From contig JAGLIP010000065.1 in the NCBI GenBank assembly GCA_023142905.1, positions 1 to 5,803 of the forward strand: a DNA stretch of 5,803 nucleotides. Direction: 5' to 3'. The notes beneath the pieces are model-generated. The model was not told the origin of the DNA. It did not search any database and worked only from the letters and a program-made list of their open reading frames with translations. Made by a program: the position numbers and the translations under genes. Of the stretch, positions 1-5,159 are shown piece by piece. Position 1 is the stretch's first letter. The number at the start of each line of letters is the position of its first letter. The stretch is from Candidatus Aenigmatarchaeota archaeon (lineage in GTDB: Archaea; EX4484-52; B79-G9).

Positions 1-241
1 TAGGTGGGTGGAGGCGAAATAATTTTGCGTCCTTTTCTTTGCTTAAAAGTTTCTTTTTTACATCCGCTGAGACTTCGCCCCAGGTAATGAAATCCTTTAC
101 TTTTGCAATCATCCCTTCATATACGGGATTTTTTGGAACCAGTATACAGTGATTTGGTTTTGTCAGATTAAGCAGTTTAAGTGTTTCTGATATATCTTTT
201 TTCTTTCCTGCAGAACCTCTTACGCGTAGAACAACAAACAT
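1..241 (-). CDS. rpl30: Large-subunit ribosomal protein uL30, N-terminal part (3' end outside window)
   Basis: The first 80 codons are visible, from the ATG at 241 to the left window edge, with no stop. The protein opens MFVVLRVRGSAGKKKDI, continues through NLTKPNHCILVPKNPVYEGM, and reaches KLFRLHPP at residues 73-80. The VLRVRG opening, the central NHC(I/V)LVP stretch and the FRLHPP element are hallmarks of the archaeal/eukaryotic uL30 family. Archaeal members run to about 150 residues, so roughly half is missing here. uL30 is an rRNA-binding protein of the 50S subunit. A GAGGT ribosome binding site at 249-253 stands 7 bases before the ATG and 12 bases separate the gene from the uS5 stop. 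Its place after uS5 is the standard archaeal order; uL15 and secY would be expected next, outside the window. Confidence 0.93.
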   Translation of the reverse strand, partial: MFVVLRVRGSAGKKKDISETLKLLNLTKPNHCILVPKNPVYEGMIAKVKDFITWGEVSADVKKKLLSKEKDAKLFRLHPP

Positions 242-253
242 TTGAATTACCTC

Positions 254-967
254 TTATTCCTTTATTCCTTCAAGCAGTCCGACACTTTTTTTATCATTGT
301 CCATTACCTTAAGCTTGTTTAGTTTTTCAAATGCATTCATTATCGCCATTATGAAGTTAAGCCGTGTCTGTGTAGGGCCTCTTGATTTTGACCAGAGATC
401 TTTTATGCCTGCAAGTTTCATGAGTTTTTTTGCTTCATTTGCGACAACAAGTCCCATTCCTTTTGGTGCGGGTATTAGGTCAACAGTTACAGCCCCTCTA
501 TTTCCCTGTGATTTGAATGGTATTGAATGTGCTGTGCTGCATGAACATTCCCATGAGCCGCAGCCTCTTCTTATAGTCATTATGTTTAGTTTTGCTTTTT
601 TCTGTGCTTTTTCTATTGCTGTTCTTGCATCAAGTCCTGATGCATATCCAAGACCCAAAAGCCCGTTTTCATTGCCAACGGCTGCAAGCGCACGCAAAGT
701 TCTTTTTCTTCCTGACTGGTGCATTCTTGTTGTAACCCGGACAGGTGTTCTTTTCTTTCCGCCGCCTTTGCCGGGTACTCCGCCAAGATATATTATCTCT
801 TCTTTTATTTCGGGAATAAGATAATCGACGATTTCCGGTTCTCTTATCTTAAGGCCTTTATCGAATATTTCTTTTATGGATGTTATTTCACCATTTATTA
901 CCTTTCTTCCAATTTCGGTTTTTGGAATCCATGTTGTTGTAACATCTTTTTTTGAATTGTATGTCAT
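254..967 (-). CDS. rps5: Small-subunit ribosomal protein uS5
   Basis: 237 residues. uS5 lies on the solvent side of the 30S near the mRNA entry channel and contributes to decoding accuracy and to mRNA unwinding (family knowledge). The N-terminal double-stranded-RNA-binding-like domain covers about residues 45-145 and includes RRGCGSWECSCSTAHSIPF at 133-151, the archaeal signature with its cysteine cluster. The C-terminal domain includes VDLIPAPKGMGLV at 162-174 and AGIKDLWSKSRGPTQTRLNF at 186-205. An odd Gly/Lys-rich segment (LGGVPGKGGGKKRTP, 61-75) sits where many archaeal homologues have a short loop. The start ATG overlaps the uL18 stop by 4 bases (ATGA), and GTGAT at 973-977 gives a binding site 5 bases upstream, inside uL18. 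Translational coupling to uL18 is therefore likely. Confidence 0.96.
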   Translation of the reverse strand: MTYNSKKDVTTTWIPKTEIGRKVINGEITSIKEIFDKGLKIREPEIVDYLIPEIKEEIIYLGGVPGKGGGKKRTPVRVTTRMHQSGRKRTLRALAAVGNENGLLGLGYASGLDARTAIEKAQKKAKLNIMTIRRGCGSWECSCSTAHSIPFKSQGNRGAVTVDLIPAPKGMGLVVANEAKKLMKLAGIKDLWSKSRGPTQTRLNFIMAIMNAFEKLNKLKVMDNDKKSVGLLEGIKE

Positions 968-1518
968 TTTTTATCACTTTTTGCAATTGTTTTTTCTTTT
1001 TTTATTTGTGTTCCTGCTTGCAGTTTGGTTTTTGTCTTTTCGAAATCATCAGCTATTTTTGTCTTTCTGTAAGCATCTATATGTGTGCCTTTTATGCGAT
1101 CATCTGTTGGAAACATAGATTCATCAACAGGAACAGTTACACCGCCGTCAACAACGCCTTTTACAGTCGCGTATATCTTTCCGCCTTTTCGCATAGTCTG
1201 TAATCCTGAATCAAGTATTGCTTCTTTTATTTTATGTTCCTTTGCTTTTTGTGCAAGCAAAAGCCCTGTAAGGTATGCTGCAGGAACATTATTTTTTGAG
1301 GTTTTCCAGCCATATTTTTCAAGGGATCCGGATACAACACCAACAATGGATGTATCGCCCTTTTGCTTGTAGCTTATAAGCTGTGCGATTATCTGGTTGT
1401 TTGTAACGCGTACAACAAGCCGCGTTTTTTCAGATATCAAAAGCTGAAGCCTTTTTTTATAGTTTGTCTTGCCTTCTCTTCTTCTTTTAAAATGCATTAA
1501 GTATCTGCTGTGTGTCAT
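964..1518 (-). CDS. rpl18: Large-subunit ribosomal protein uL18 (5S rRNA-binding)
   Basis: 184 residues. uL18 binds 5S rRNA with uL5 and anchors the central protuberance of the 50S. The N-terminal FKRRREGKTNYKKRL at 10-24 is the diagnostic archaeal 5S-binding segment, followed by the core with VPAAYLTGLLLAQKA (78-92), LDSGLQ (102-107), GVVDGGVTVP (121-130) and the MFPTDDRIKGTHI region (135-147). The last 30 or so residues (about 155-184) form a Lys/Thr-rich tail ending SDKK. The ATG at 1518 is preferred over the ATG at codon 8, because archaeal homologues have several residues before the FKRRREGKT block. Its upstream context is a weak GAGAG with TAG ATTATT ATG, the weakest binding site in the window, 6 bases after the eL19 stop. 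The last codons also encode the GTGAT binding site for uS5. Confidence 0.96.
   Translation of the reverse strand: MTHSRYLMHFKRRREGKTNYKKRLQLLISEKTRLVVRVTNNQIIAQLISYKQKGDTSIVGVVSGSLEKYGWKTSKNNVPAAYLTGLLLAQKAKEHKIKEAILDSGLQTMRKGGKIYATVKGVVDGGVTVPVDESMFPTDDRIKGTHIDAYRKTKIADDFEKTKTKLQAGTQIKKEKTIAKSDKK
973..977 (-). promoter_or_regulatory. Ribosome binding site of uS5 inside uL18
   Basis: On the minus strand this reads GTGAT, followed by 5 A residues and the uS5 ATG at 967. It is read as the Ser-Asp codons (AGT GAT) of the uL18 C-terminus, so ribosomes finishing uL18 pass directly over it. The uS5 start overlaps the uL18 stop as ATGA. Confidence 0.75.
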
Positions 1519-1524
1519 AATAAT

Positions 1525-1965
1525 CTACTCTCTTAGTTTCTTTATCTGAAGCTTTAAGTATGCCTTGTCTTTTATCCTTCCGGCAGTTGCCCATGAATAA
1601 AGCTGCCTGTATTCTCGGACAGTTATTTTTTCTGTATCTCTTAAGGTTTTAAGTTCCTTTCTTATTGCCCGTATGGCTTTCATCCATTTTTCTTTTTCAG
1701 GGGTTCTTGTGTTTTTTGTGCCTTTTCTTGAACCCTGACCTTTTTGCCTGCCTTTTTTCTTCTGTATTTTTTTTAGTTTTGCTCTTGAATTGCTTGTGCC
1801 TTTTATCGGATGTGCTTGAATTAAGCCACCATTTACAAGGTTTCTGACATCCTGCTTGGTTATTGCCTCATTGACTTTTGCACTCTCTTCAGGATTAATC
1901 CAGACTCTTGTTGTTCCTGTTTTCATGATTTCTGCGGCCATTCTTCGCTGGCTTTTAAGATCCAT
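1525..1965 (-). CDS. rpl19e: Large-subunit ribosomal protein eL19
   Basis: 146 residues, about the usual archaeal length. eL19 is an archaeal/eukaryotic 50S protein that helps form an intersubunit bridge (family knowledge). The N-terminal globular part holds LKSQRRMAAEIMKTG (3-17) and the VWINPEE block (21-27), which match the family. ITKQDVRNLVNGGLI (35-49) and the HPIKGTSNSRAK element (52-63) follow. A Lys/Gly/Gln-rich basic linker (64-87) leads to the C-terminal helix with TPEKEKWMKAIRAIRKELK (88-106) and ITVREYRQLYSWATAGRIKDK (114-134). The start is firm: AGGTG at 1973-1977 lies 7 bases before the ATG. That signal overlaps the stop codon of the preceding zinc-ribbon gene, so the two are probably translationally coupled. 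Confidence 0.96.
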   Translation of the reverse strand: MDLKSQRRMAAEIMKTGTTRVWINPEESAKVNEAITKQDVRNLVNGGLIQAHPIKGTSNSRAKLKKIQKKKGRQKGQGSRKGTKNTRTPEKEKWMKAIRAIRKELKTLRDTEKITVREYRQLYSWATAGRIKDKAYLKLQIKKLRE

Positions 1966-1975
1966 TTTTTAACAC

Positions 1976-2155
1976 CTAATTATTATCCAGTGGAATTTCT
2001 TCGTTTGTTGCGGATATGATTACATCTTCCGTAAATGTTGTCTTGCATCCGGGGCACTCAAAAAAATTGATGCTGTGCATCTTTTTGGTGTTCCCAAGCA
2101 TACCGCATTTAGGGCAGTGCAATTTAGACAGCCGAAGGAATGTAATTTCATCCAT
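1976..2155 (-). CDS. Small acidic zinc-ribbon protein, function unknown
   Basis: 59 residues, opening MDEITFLRLSKLHCPKCGML. I do not recognise the family with confidence. Two zinc knuckles are visible: CPKCG (Cys14, Cys17) and CPGC (Cys34, Cys37), 16 residues apart, a classic single zinc ribbon. After the second knuckle come KTTFTEDVIISATNEEIPLDNN, an acidic tail. I count about 6 Lys/Arg against 8 Asp/Glu, so it is acidic, unlike a typical ribosomal protein. It is a real gene on context: GTGAT (2159-2163) overlaps the eL32 stop and stands 3 bases before the ATG, the frame is intact, and its TAG overlaps the eL19 binding site. The spacing resembles zinc ribbons such as eS27 (which also has FLR-CPxC near its start) and eL43, but other family residues are not evident. 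A divergent eS27-like protein, an accessory ribosomal protein, or a factor for translation or transcription are all open. Confidence 0.85.
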   Translation of the reverse strand: MDEITFLRLSKLHCPKCGMLGNTKKMHSINFFECPGCKTTFTEDVIISATNEEIPLDNN

Positions 2156-2158
2156 TTT

Positions 2159-2163
2159 ATCAC
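2159..2163 (-). promoter_or_regulatory. Ribosome binding site of the zinc-ribbon gene, overlapping the eL32 stop
   Basis: On the minus strand this is GTGAT, then AAA and the ATG at 2155. The TGA stop of eL32 (2160-2162) sits inside it. The same arrangement appears before eS4 and uL5, which supports the zinc-ribbon frame as a translated member of the operon. Confidence 0.75.
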
Positions 2164-2714
2164 TTTGATACCTTTTTTGTCGCCTCTTTTTTTACGGTTG
2201 GTTTTGTGGGTGCCTTCTTTTTTTCCGCAGGCTTTTTAATTATCTCTTTTTCCTTTACAGCATCATATGCCTTTTTTGTATCGTCGCTTTTTTTAGGAGC
2301 TTTTTTTGGTTTTTCTTTTTTCTCCTTTTTTATCTTTTTTTTGTAAAGCGGGTTTAAAATCTTTATTTTGAGTTTTTTTGCTTCAGCAACCAGCACAATC
2401 TTTTTTTTTGTGCCGACAGTTGCAGAGATTCGTGCAGCATCTGTTTTTGGGTTTAGATTTATTAGCTGTGTGCTGTTTTCAATAATTATATCCTTAAGTC
2501 CGCATGCATGAAGCCCGCGAACAGCGTTTGGGACAGAATATCCTTTGCTTACAACACCTTCACCATTCACTCTTCTTCGAAGCTTGTTGTCTCTTCCTTT
2601 TGGTTTTCTCCAGGCGTCTTTTGTTTTTCGTGTGTTTTTGGAACTTCCTTCACTTCTGGCAAATGAAGGTCTTCTTTTTTTCATATCTGCGCGGAGTTTA
2701 AGCATATCTGTCAT
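2160..2714 (-). CDS. rpl32e: Large-subunit ribosomal protein eL32 with a long lysine-rich tail
   Basis: 184 residues from the chosen start. eL32 is an archaeal/eukaryotic 50S protein bound to 23S rRNA. The core is recognisable by KKRRPSFAR (12-20), AWRKPKGRDNKLRRRVNGEG (34-53), GYSVPNAVRGLHACGL (58-73) and ARISATVGTKKK (94-105), ending near KILNP at 118-122. The last ~62 residues are a low-complexity tail of Lys, Ala, Pro and Glu, resembling histone H1 tails in composition. Many archaeal homologues end close to the core, so the tail is an extension. The open frame could begin at the ATG at 2723 (overlapping the uL6 stop), but AGG at 2724-2726 touches that codon and lies 9 bases before the ATG at 2714, so 2714 is preferred. 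A third ATG at 2705 cannot be excluded. Confidence 0.93.
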   Translation of the reverse strand: MTDMLKLRADMKKRRPSFARSEGSSKNTRKTKDAWRKPKGRDNKLRRRVNGEGVVSKGYSVPNAVRGLHACGLKDIIIENSTQLINLNPKTDAARISATVGTKKKIVLVAEAKKLKIKILNPLYKKKIKKEKKEKPKKAPKKSDDTKKAYDAVKEKEIIKKPAEKKKAPTKPTVKKEATKKVSK

Positions 2715-2719
2715 AATAA

Positions 2720-3235
2720 TCATCCTTTGTGCGTTATATAAATTCCATCATGGAATACTCTGATGTCTTTGTTTTTCTTTTTGCATGCCTGTTCAATATT
2801 TGCAGCAGTCTGTCCGACCTCTTCTTTATCGCATCCGGTAATCTCGATATCTTCTTTCTTGACTGAAACCTGTGCTTTACCGACAATATTTGCGTATCGT
2901 AGTCCTTTACCGCCAACAAAATTGTTTATGACTACTTTATTGTCCTCAACTTTTGCAGTCATAGGGAAGTGAACATAGACTATTTTCATTTTATATGTGT
3001 ATCCGTCAGATACGCCCTTAAACATGTTGTTTACATGTACTTTCCATGTTCCGACAACAGCGCGGTCCTTTTTTCTTTCGGACTCTGTTTTTACAACAAT
3101 GCCGTCTTTTAATTCCATTGAAACATGCGGGTGGGTGAATTTTCTTTCCATTTCTCCATTTTCCCCTTTAACTGAGAGCATATTCTCACTCATTTTTGCT
3201 TCAATACCTTCGGGAACTGTAATTATCTCTTCCAA
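2720..3235 (-). CDS. rpl6: Large-subunit ribosomal protein uL6, probable TTG start
   Basis: 171 residues from the chosen start. uL6 sits near the factor-binding site and sarcin-ricin loop of the 50S. The two tandem uL6 domains are visible: N-terminal with ITVPEGIEAKM (5-15) and HPHVSMELKDG (35-45), then TWKVHVNNMFKGVSDGYTYKM (63-83) leading into KIVYVHFPM (84-92), and C-terminal with NFVGGKGLRYANI (105-117) and ITGCDKEEVGQTAANIEQAC (132-151). The family's usual NFLGEK turn reads NFVGGK here. The longest frame begins at a GTG at 3244, but that GTG lies inside AGGTGAT (3240-3246), the best ribosome binding site. The TTG at 3235, 4 bases downstream, gives MEEIITVPEG, which fits archaeal N-termini. 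The uS8 stop overlaps the binding site, so coupling to uS8 is likely. Confidence 0.93.
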   Translation of the reverse strand: MEEIITVPEGIEAKMSENMLSVKGENGEMERKFTHPHVSMELKDGIVVKTESERKKDRAVVGTWKVHVNNMFKGVSDGYTYKMKIVYVHFPMTAKVEDNKVVINNFVGGKGLRYANIVGKAQVSVKKEDIEITGCDKEEVGQTAANIEQACKKKNKDIRVFHDGIYITHKG

Positions 3236-3239
3236 AAAA

Positions 3240-3246
3240 ATCACCT
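3240..3246 (-). promoter_or_regulatory. Ribosome binding site that sets the uL6 start
   Basis: AGGTGAT on the minus strand is a seven-base match to the complement of the archaeal 16S 3' end (…AUCACCU). It shares AG with the uS8 stop TAG. It contains the GTG that opens the longest uL6 frame and is followed after TTTT by an in-frame TTG at 3235, which is therefore the likely initiator. Confidence 0.7.
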
Positions 3247-3631
3247 AATATACGAATGCGATTAATTTTCCGCCAAATTTTCCTTTTACTTCATTATGCG
3301 CTTTTACGCCGGTTGATGTGGACACTATAAGAGTCCCTACATTTACTGCCGGAAGATGCCGCTTTTCCCATTTTTCATACTCATCTTTTTTTACGGTAAA
3401 TTGTGGTAGGATTGCTTTGCAGTCATTTATGTGCCCTGTAAGTATTACATTTATTTTTCCGCCCTCAATAGTATCAACAACGGAAAAATCACTTATATAT
3501 CCTTTAGTTTTCATGATGCCAAGTACGGATTTAAGCATATTTGACTCTATTTTAATTATGCATTCTTTTTTTCCTGCATTTTCTGCGTTTTTGATAACGC
3601 TTAAAGCATCTGCAAGTGGATTATGTCTCAT
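3245..3631 (-). CDS. rps8: Small-subunit ribosomal protein uS8
   Basis: 128 residues, a normal length for archaeal uS8. uS8 is a primary binder of the central domain of 16S rRNA and, in many organisms, a feedback repressor of the spc operon. The opening NPLADALSVIKNAENAGKKE (4-23) is the conserved N-terminal domain. YISDFSVVDTIEGGKINVIL (45-64) and the KWEKRHLPAVNVGTLIVSTSTGVKAHNEV region (86-114) follow, ending in KFGGKLIAFVY (118-128). The STSTG / HNEV pair corresponds to the family's STSKG / H-x-E-A rRNA-binding motif. GAGGT at 3638-3642 stands 6 bases before the ATG, and 12 bases separate it from uS14. No uS8-binding helix can be asserted from reading alone. Confidence 0.96.
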   Translation of the reverse strand: MRHNPLADALSVIKNAENAGKKECIIKIESNMLKSVLGIMKTKGYISDFSVVDTIEGGKINVILTGHINDCKAILPQFTVKKDEYEKWEKRHLPAVNVGTLIVSTSTGVKAHNEVKGKFGGKLIAFVY

Positions 3632-3643
3632 TTTAAAACCTCT

Positions 3644-3871
3644 TTAGCTGTATTTCTTAAATCCCAATGATTTTGCCTGTTCCCGAAAGCATCTTCTGCA
3701 ATAGTTAAGACCGTATTTGCTTATGACGCCCATGCCTTTTTTGCCGCATCTTCGGCATACTGCATTTCCAAGACCGTTTTTTCGATCCTTTGGAACATTA
3801 TGCTTCATGAATCTTGCAACTTTTGGCTTTTTGTGTTCAATAGCCTTTAATGATTTTTTATATTCACCCAC
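3644..3871 (-). CDS. rps14: Small-subunit ribosomal protein uS14, zinc-binding type, N-terminally extended
   Basis: 75 residues. uS14 sits in the 30S head beside the A/P-site region. The C-terminal zinc module is intact: CRRCG (Cys39, Cys42), then [15 protein letters not shown] with Cys58 and Cys61, and the conserved end LGFKKYS. Many archaeal homologues are 50-56 residues; this one has about 20 more at the N-terminus ([20 protein letters not shown], then [13 protein letters not shown]). I recall similar KHN-x-PK extensions in DPANN archaea, which is from memory and not checked. The start is GTG at 3871. No in-frame ATG exists upstream, and GGTGAT at 3875-3880 lies 3 bases before it. The gap to the uL5 stop is 10 bases. 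Confidence 0.93.
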   Translation of the reverse strand: MGEYKKSLKAIEHKKPKVARFMKHNVPKDRKNGLGNAVCRRCGKKGMGVISKYGLNYCRRCFREQAKSLGFKKYS

Positions 3872-3874
3872 GCA

Positions 3875-3880
3875 ATCACC
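3875..3880 (-). promoter_or_regulatory. Ribosome binding site of uS14
   Basis: GGTGAT on the minus strand, then TGC and the GTG at 3871. It supports the GTG start and hence translation of the N-terminal extension. The 3-base spacing is short but equals that of the zinc-ribbon gene. Confidence 0.65.
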
Positions 3881-3881
3881 A

Positions 3882-4415
3882 TTATTTTGCTATACGAATG
3901 CCTATTTCTTTTTCGGCAAACGATATTGCATCTCCTTTATTTATTTTATGGTTTTTAGGCAGTTTTCTTTTCTGTATTTTTCGTCTTTTTACCCTAAAAC
4001 CTGCTCTTTCAAGAGAAACATTTACATTTAAGCCCAGCATACCAAGCTTTGGATCGTATTTTTGACCCGGGATGTCTAAGTATTCTTCAACCCCGAAACC
4101 GAAATTTCCTTCATCATCGAAGTTTTTGCAAGAAAGCTTATTTTCTTTTGCAATAAGAACTTTCTTTAAAAATTCAATACCTTTGTTTTCTCTTAAAGTG
4201 ACTTTAACGCCTATTGGAAGCCCTTTCCTAATACGGAAAGTTCTGGCCCTTCTTGTTGCAAGAGTCCGCACTGGTTTTGCATCTGTAAGTCTTTCTGCAA
4301 GAGTGTATGCTTTTTCAATATTCTCTCCAGACTCTTTTAGAGCAATGCTCAAGGTTACTTTTGAAACCTTGATTTTCCTCATCGGATTCTCTTTTTTGTT
4401 TTCTTTTTCAGACAT
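3882..4415 (-). CDS. rpl5: Large-subunit ribosomal protein uL5 (5S rRNA-binding)
   Basis: 177 residues. uL5 binds 5S rRNA and the central protuberance and contacts P-site tRNA. Family markers are [20 protein letters not shown] (10-29), [23 protein letters not shown] (43-65), [17 protein letters not shown] (67-83), and [19 protein letters not shown] (104-122), with [19 protein letters not shown] (128-146) near the end. The first 9 residues (MSEKENKKE) are an extra charged leader, since many archaeal homologues begin at or near NPMR. The leader start is preferred: GTGAT at 4421-4425 lies 5 bases before the ATG at 4415, and no such signal precedes the ATG at 4382. The eS4 stop TGA lies inside that GTGAT. 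Confidence 0.96.
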   Translation of the reverse strand: MSEKENKKENPMRKIKVSKVTLSIALKESGENIEKAYTLAERLTDAKPVRTLATRRARTFRIRKGLPIGVKVTLRENKGIEFLKKVLIAKENKLSCKNFDDEGNFGFGVEEYLDIPGQKYDPKLGMLGLNVNVSLERAGFRVKRRKIQKRKLPKNHKINKGDAISFAEKEIGIRIAK

Positions 4416-4420
4416 TAAAT

Positions 4421-4425
4421 ATCAC
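4421..4425 (-). promoter_or_regulatory. Ribosome binding site of uL5 containing the eS4 stop
   Basis: GTGAT on the minus strand, with the eS4 stop TGA at 4422-4424 inside it, then ATTTA and the ATG at 4415. It decides in favour of the start that includes the charged leader of uL5. Confidence 0.7.
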
Positions 4426-5150
4426 TTGTTTTCTAGTGTAATCTCCGGCGTTTTCTCGCCGATTATAAATGCATATGATTTAAGGGTTGTTGCTTCTTTT
4501 TTGTCATCTGTTTCAATTACTATTTTGCCTTTTTCCATGCCGGAAGGATTTATTATTATTTTTACTTTTCCTGTAACACCTGCATGTTTTCCTTTTGTAA
4601 TCATTGCCATGTTTCCTTCTTTCATCTCTAGTTGTTTTTCGATTTTTTGGTCTGGAAGGGAAATTATGATTGTATCGCCGGTATTGTATTTATCCTCTTT
4701 TGGATTTTTTGCATCTTTAACCACAATTGTGATGTTTCTGCCGTCATGAAGGTTAAGCTGGACTGCACCGGTTTTTATTGTTGTTTTATTGTTTATTCTG
4801 ACAAGCTTTCTTTCTGCTTTTTCTTTTGTAATGGTTGCAAGCACAAGTTTTCCTTCTTTTGCAATAACCCGGAAGTATTCTTTTGTTTTAGGGATTGAAA
4901 CAACATCCATAAGACCGACCGGATATTTGTGGTCGCCTTTTTTGGTTCCGTCAACAAAGACATCGCCATGAGCAAGTATTTTTTTTGCTTCTTTTGCCGT
5001 GTCTGCGTATTTCAGGATGTCTCTTAAAATTATCTGTAATGGTATGCATTCTCTTTTTGCATGCGGTCCTGCTGCAGGGCATACTATGAATTTTGATTCT
5101 TTTTTCTTTACAGGAATATGTTTTGATACTCCAAGCCGTTTCATATGCAT
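4422..5150 (-). CDS. rps4e: Small-subunit ribosomal protein eS4
   Basis: 242 residues from the chosen start, the usual archaeal length. eS4 is an archaeal/eukaryotic 30S protein, distinct from bacterial uS4. The N-terminal block MKRLGVSKHIPVKKKESKFI (3-22) with CPAAGPHAKRECIPL (24-38) is diagnostic. An S4-type RNA-binding segment (about 45-90) contains AKKILAHGDVFVDG (55-68), followed by the central eS4 domain with DGRNITIVV (136-144) and YNTGDTIIISLPD (155-167). A KOW motif, EGNMAMITKGKHAGVTGKV, lies at 178-196. The longest frame starts at a GTG at 5159, but that GTG is part of the GTGAT ribosome binding site; the ATG at 5150, 4 bases after it, is preferred. The ATG at 5144 (giving MKRLG) is the alternative. 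Confidence 0.96.
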   Translation of the reverse strand: MHMKRLGVSKHIPVKKKESKFIVCPAAGPHAKRECIPLQIILRDILKYADTAKEAKKILAHGDVFVDGTKKGDHKYPVGLMDVVSIPKTKEYFRVIAKEGKLVLATITKEKAERKLVRINNKTTIKTGAVQLNLHDGRNITIVVKDAKNPKEDKYNTGDTIIISLPDQKIEKQLEMKEGNMAMITKGKHAGVTGKVKIIINPSGMEKGKIVIETDDKKEATTLKSYAFIIGEKTPEITLENK

Positions 5151-5154
5151 AATA

Positions 5155-5159
5155 ATCAC
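5155..5159 (-). promoter_or_regulatory. Ribosome binding site of eS4 containing the uL24 stop
   Basis: GTGAT on the minus strand, with the TGA stop of uL24 (5156-5158) inside it, then TATT and the ATG at 5150. It shows that the GTG opening the longest eS4 frame is part of the signal and not the initiator. Confidence 0.7.

Noticed and set aside
297..824. 175-codon open frame on the plus strand opposite uS5
   Set aside because: It is a shadow of the conserved uS5 gene. The apparent hydrophobic stretches come from T-rich sequence and do not form a recognisable protein.
1976..2155. Identification of the zinc ribbon as RNA polymerase subunit Rpo12
   Set aside because: Rpo12 has a characteristic RG-(V/I)-RCPYCGSR second knuckle, whereas here it reads FFECPGCKTTF. 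Only the general zinc-ribbon shape is shared.
2200..2420. T-rich tracts on the plus strand as possible terminators or promoters
   Set aside because: They are the complement of AAA/AAG lysine codons in the eL32 tail. The frame is continuous and downstream genes are tightly coupled, so a terminator is unlikely.
2734..2919. 61-codon minus-strand frame inside uL6
   Set aside because: It is an out-of-frame reading of the conserved C-terminal domain of uL6 with no binding site of its own.
4072..4749. 225-codon open frame on the plus strand opposite uL5 and eS4
   Set aside because: It runs antisense through two conserved ribosomal genes and is rich in Phe, Ser and Leu, as expected from the complement of A-rich coding DNA. 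It spans the uL5/eS4 junction with no relation to gene borders.
4793..4975. 60-codon minus-strand frame inside eS4
   Set aside because: It is an out-of-frame reading of the conserved centre of eS4; composition and context give no support.
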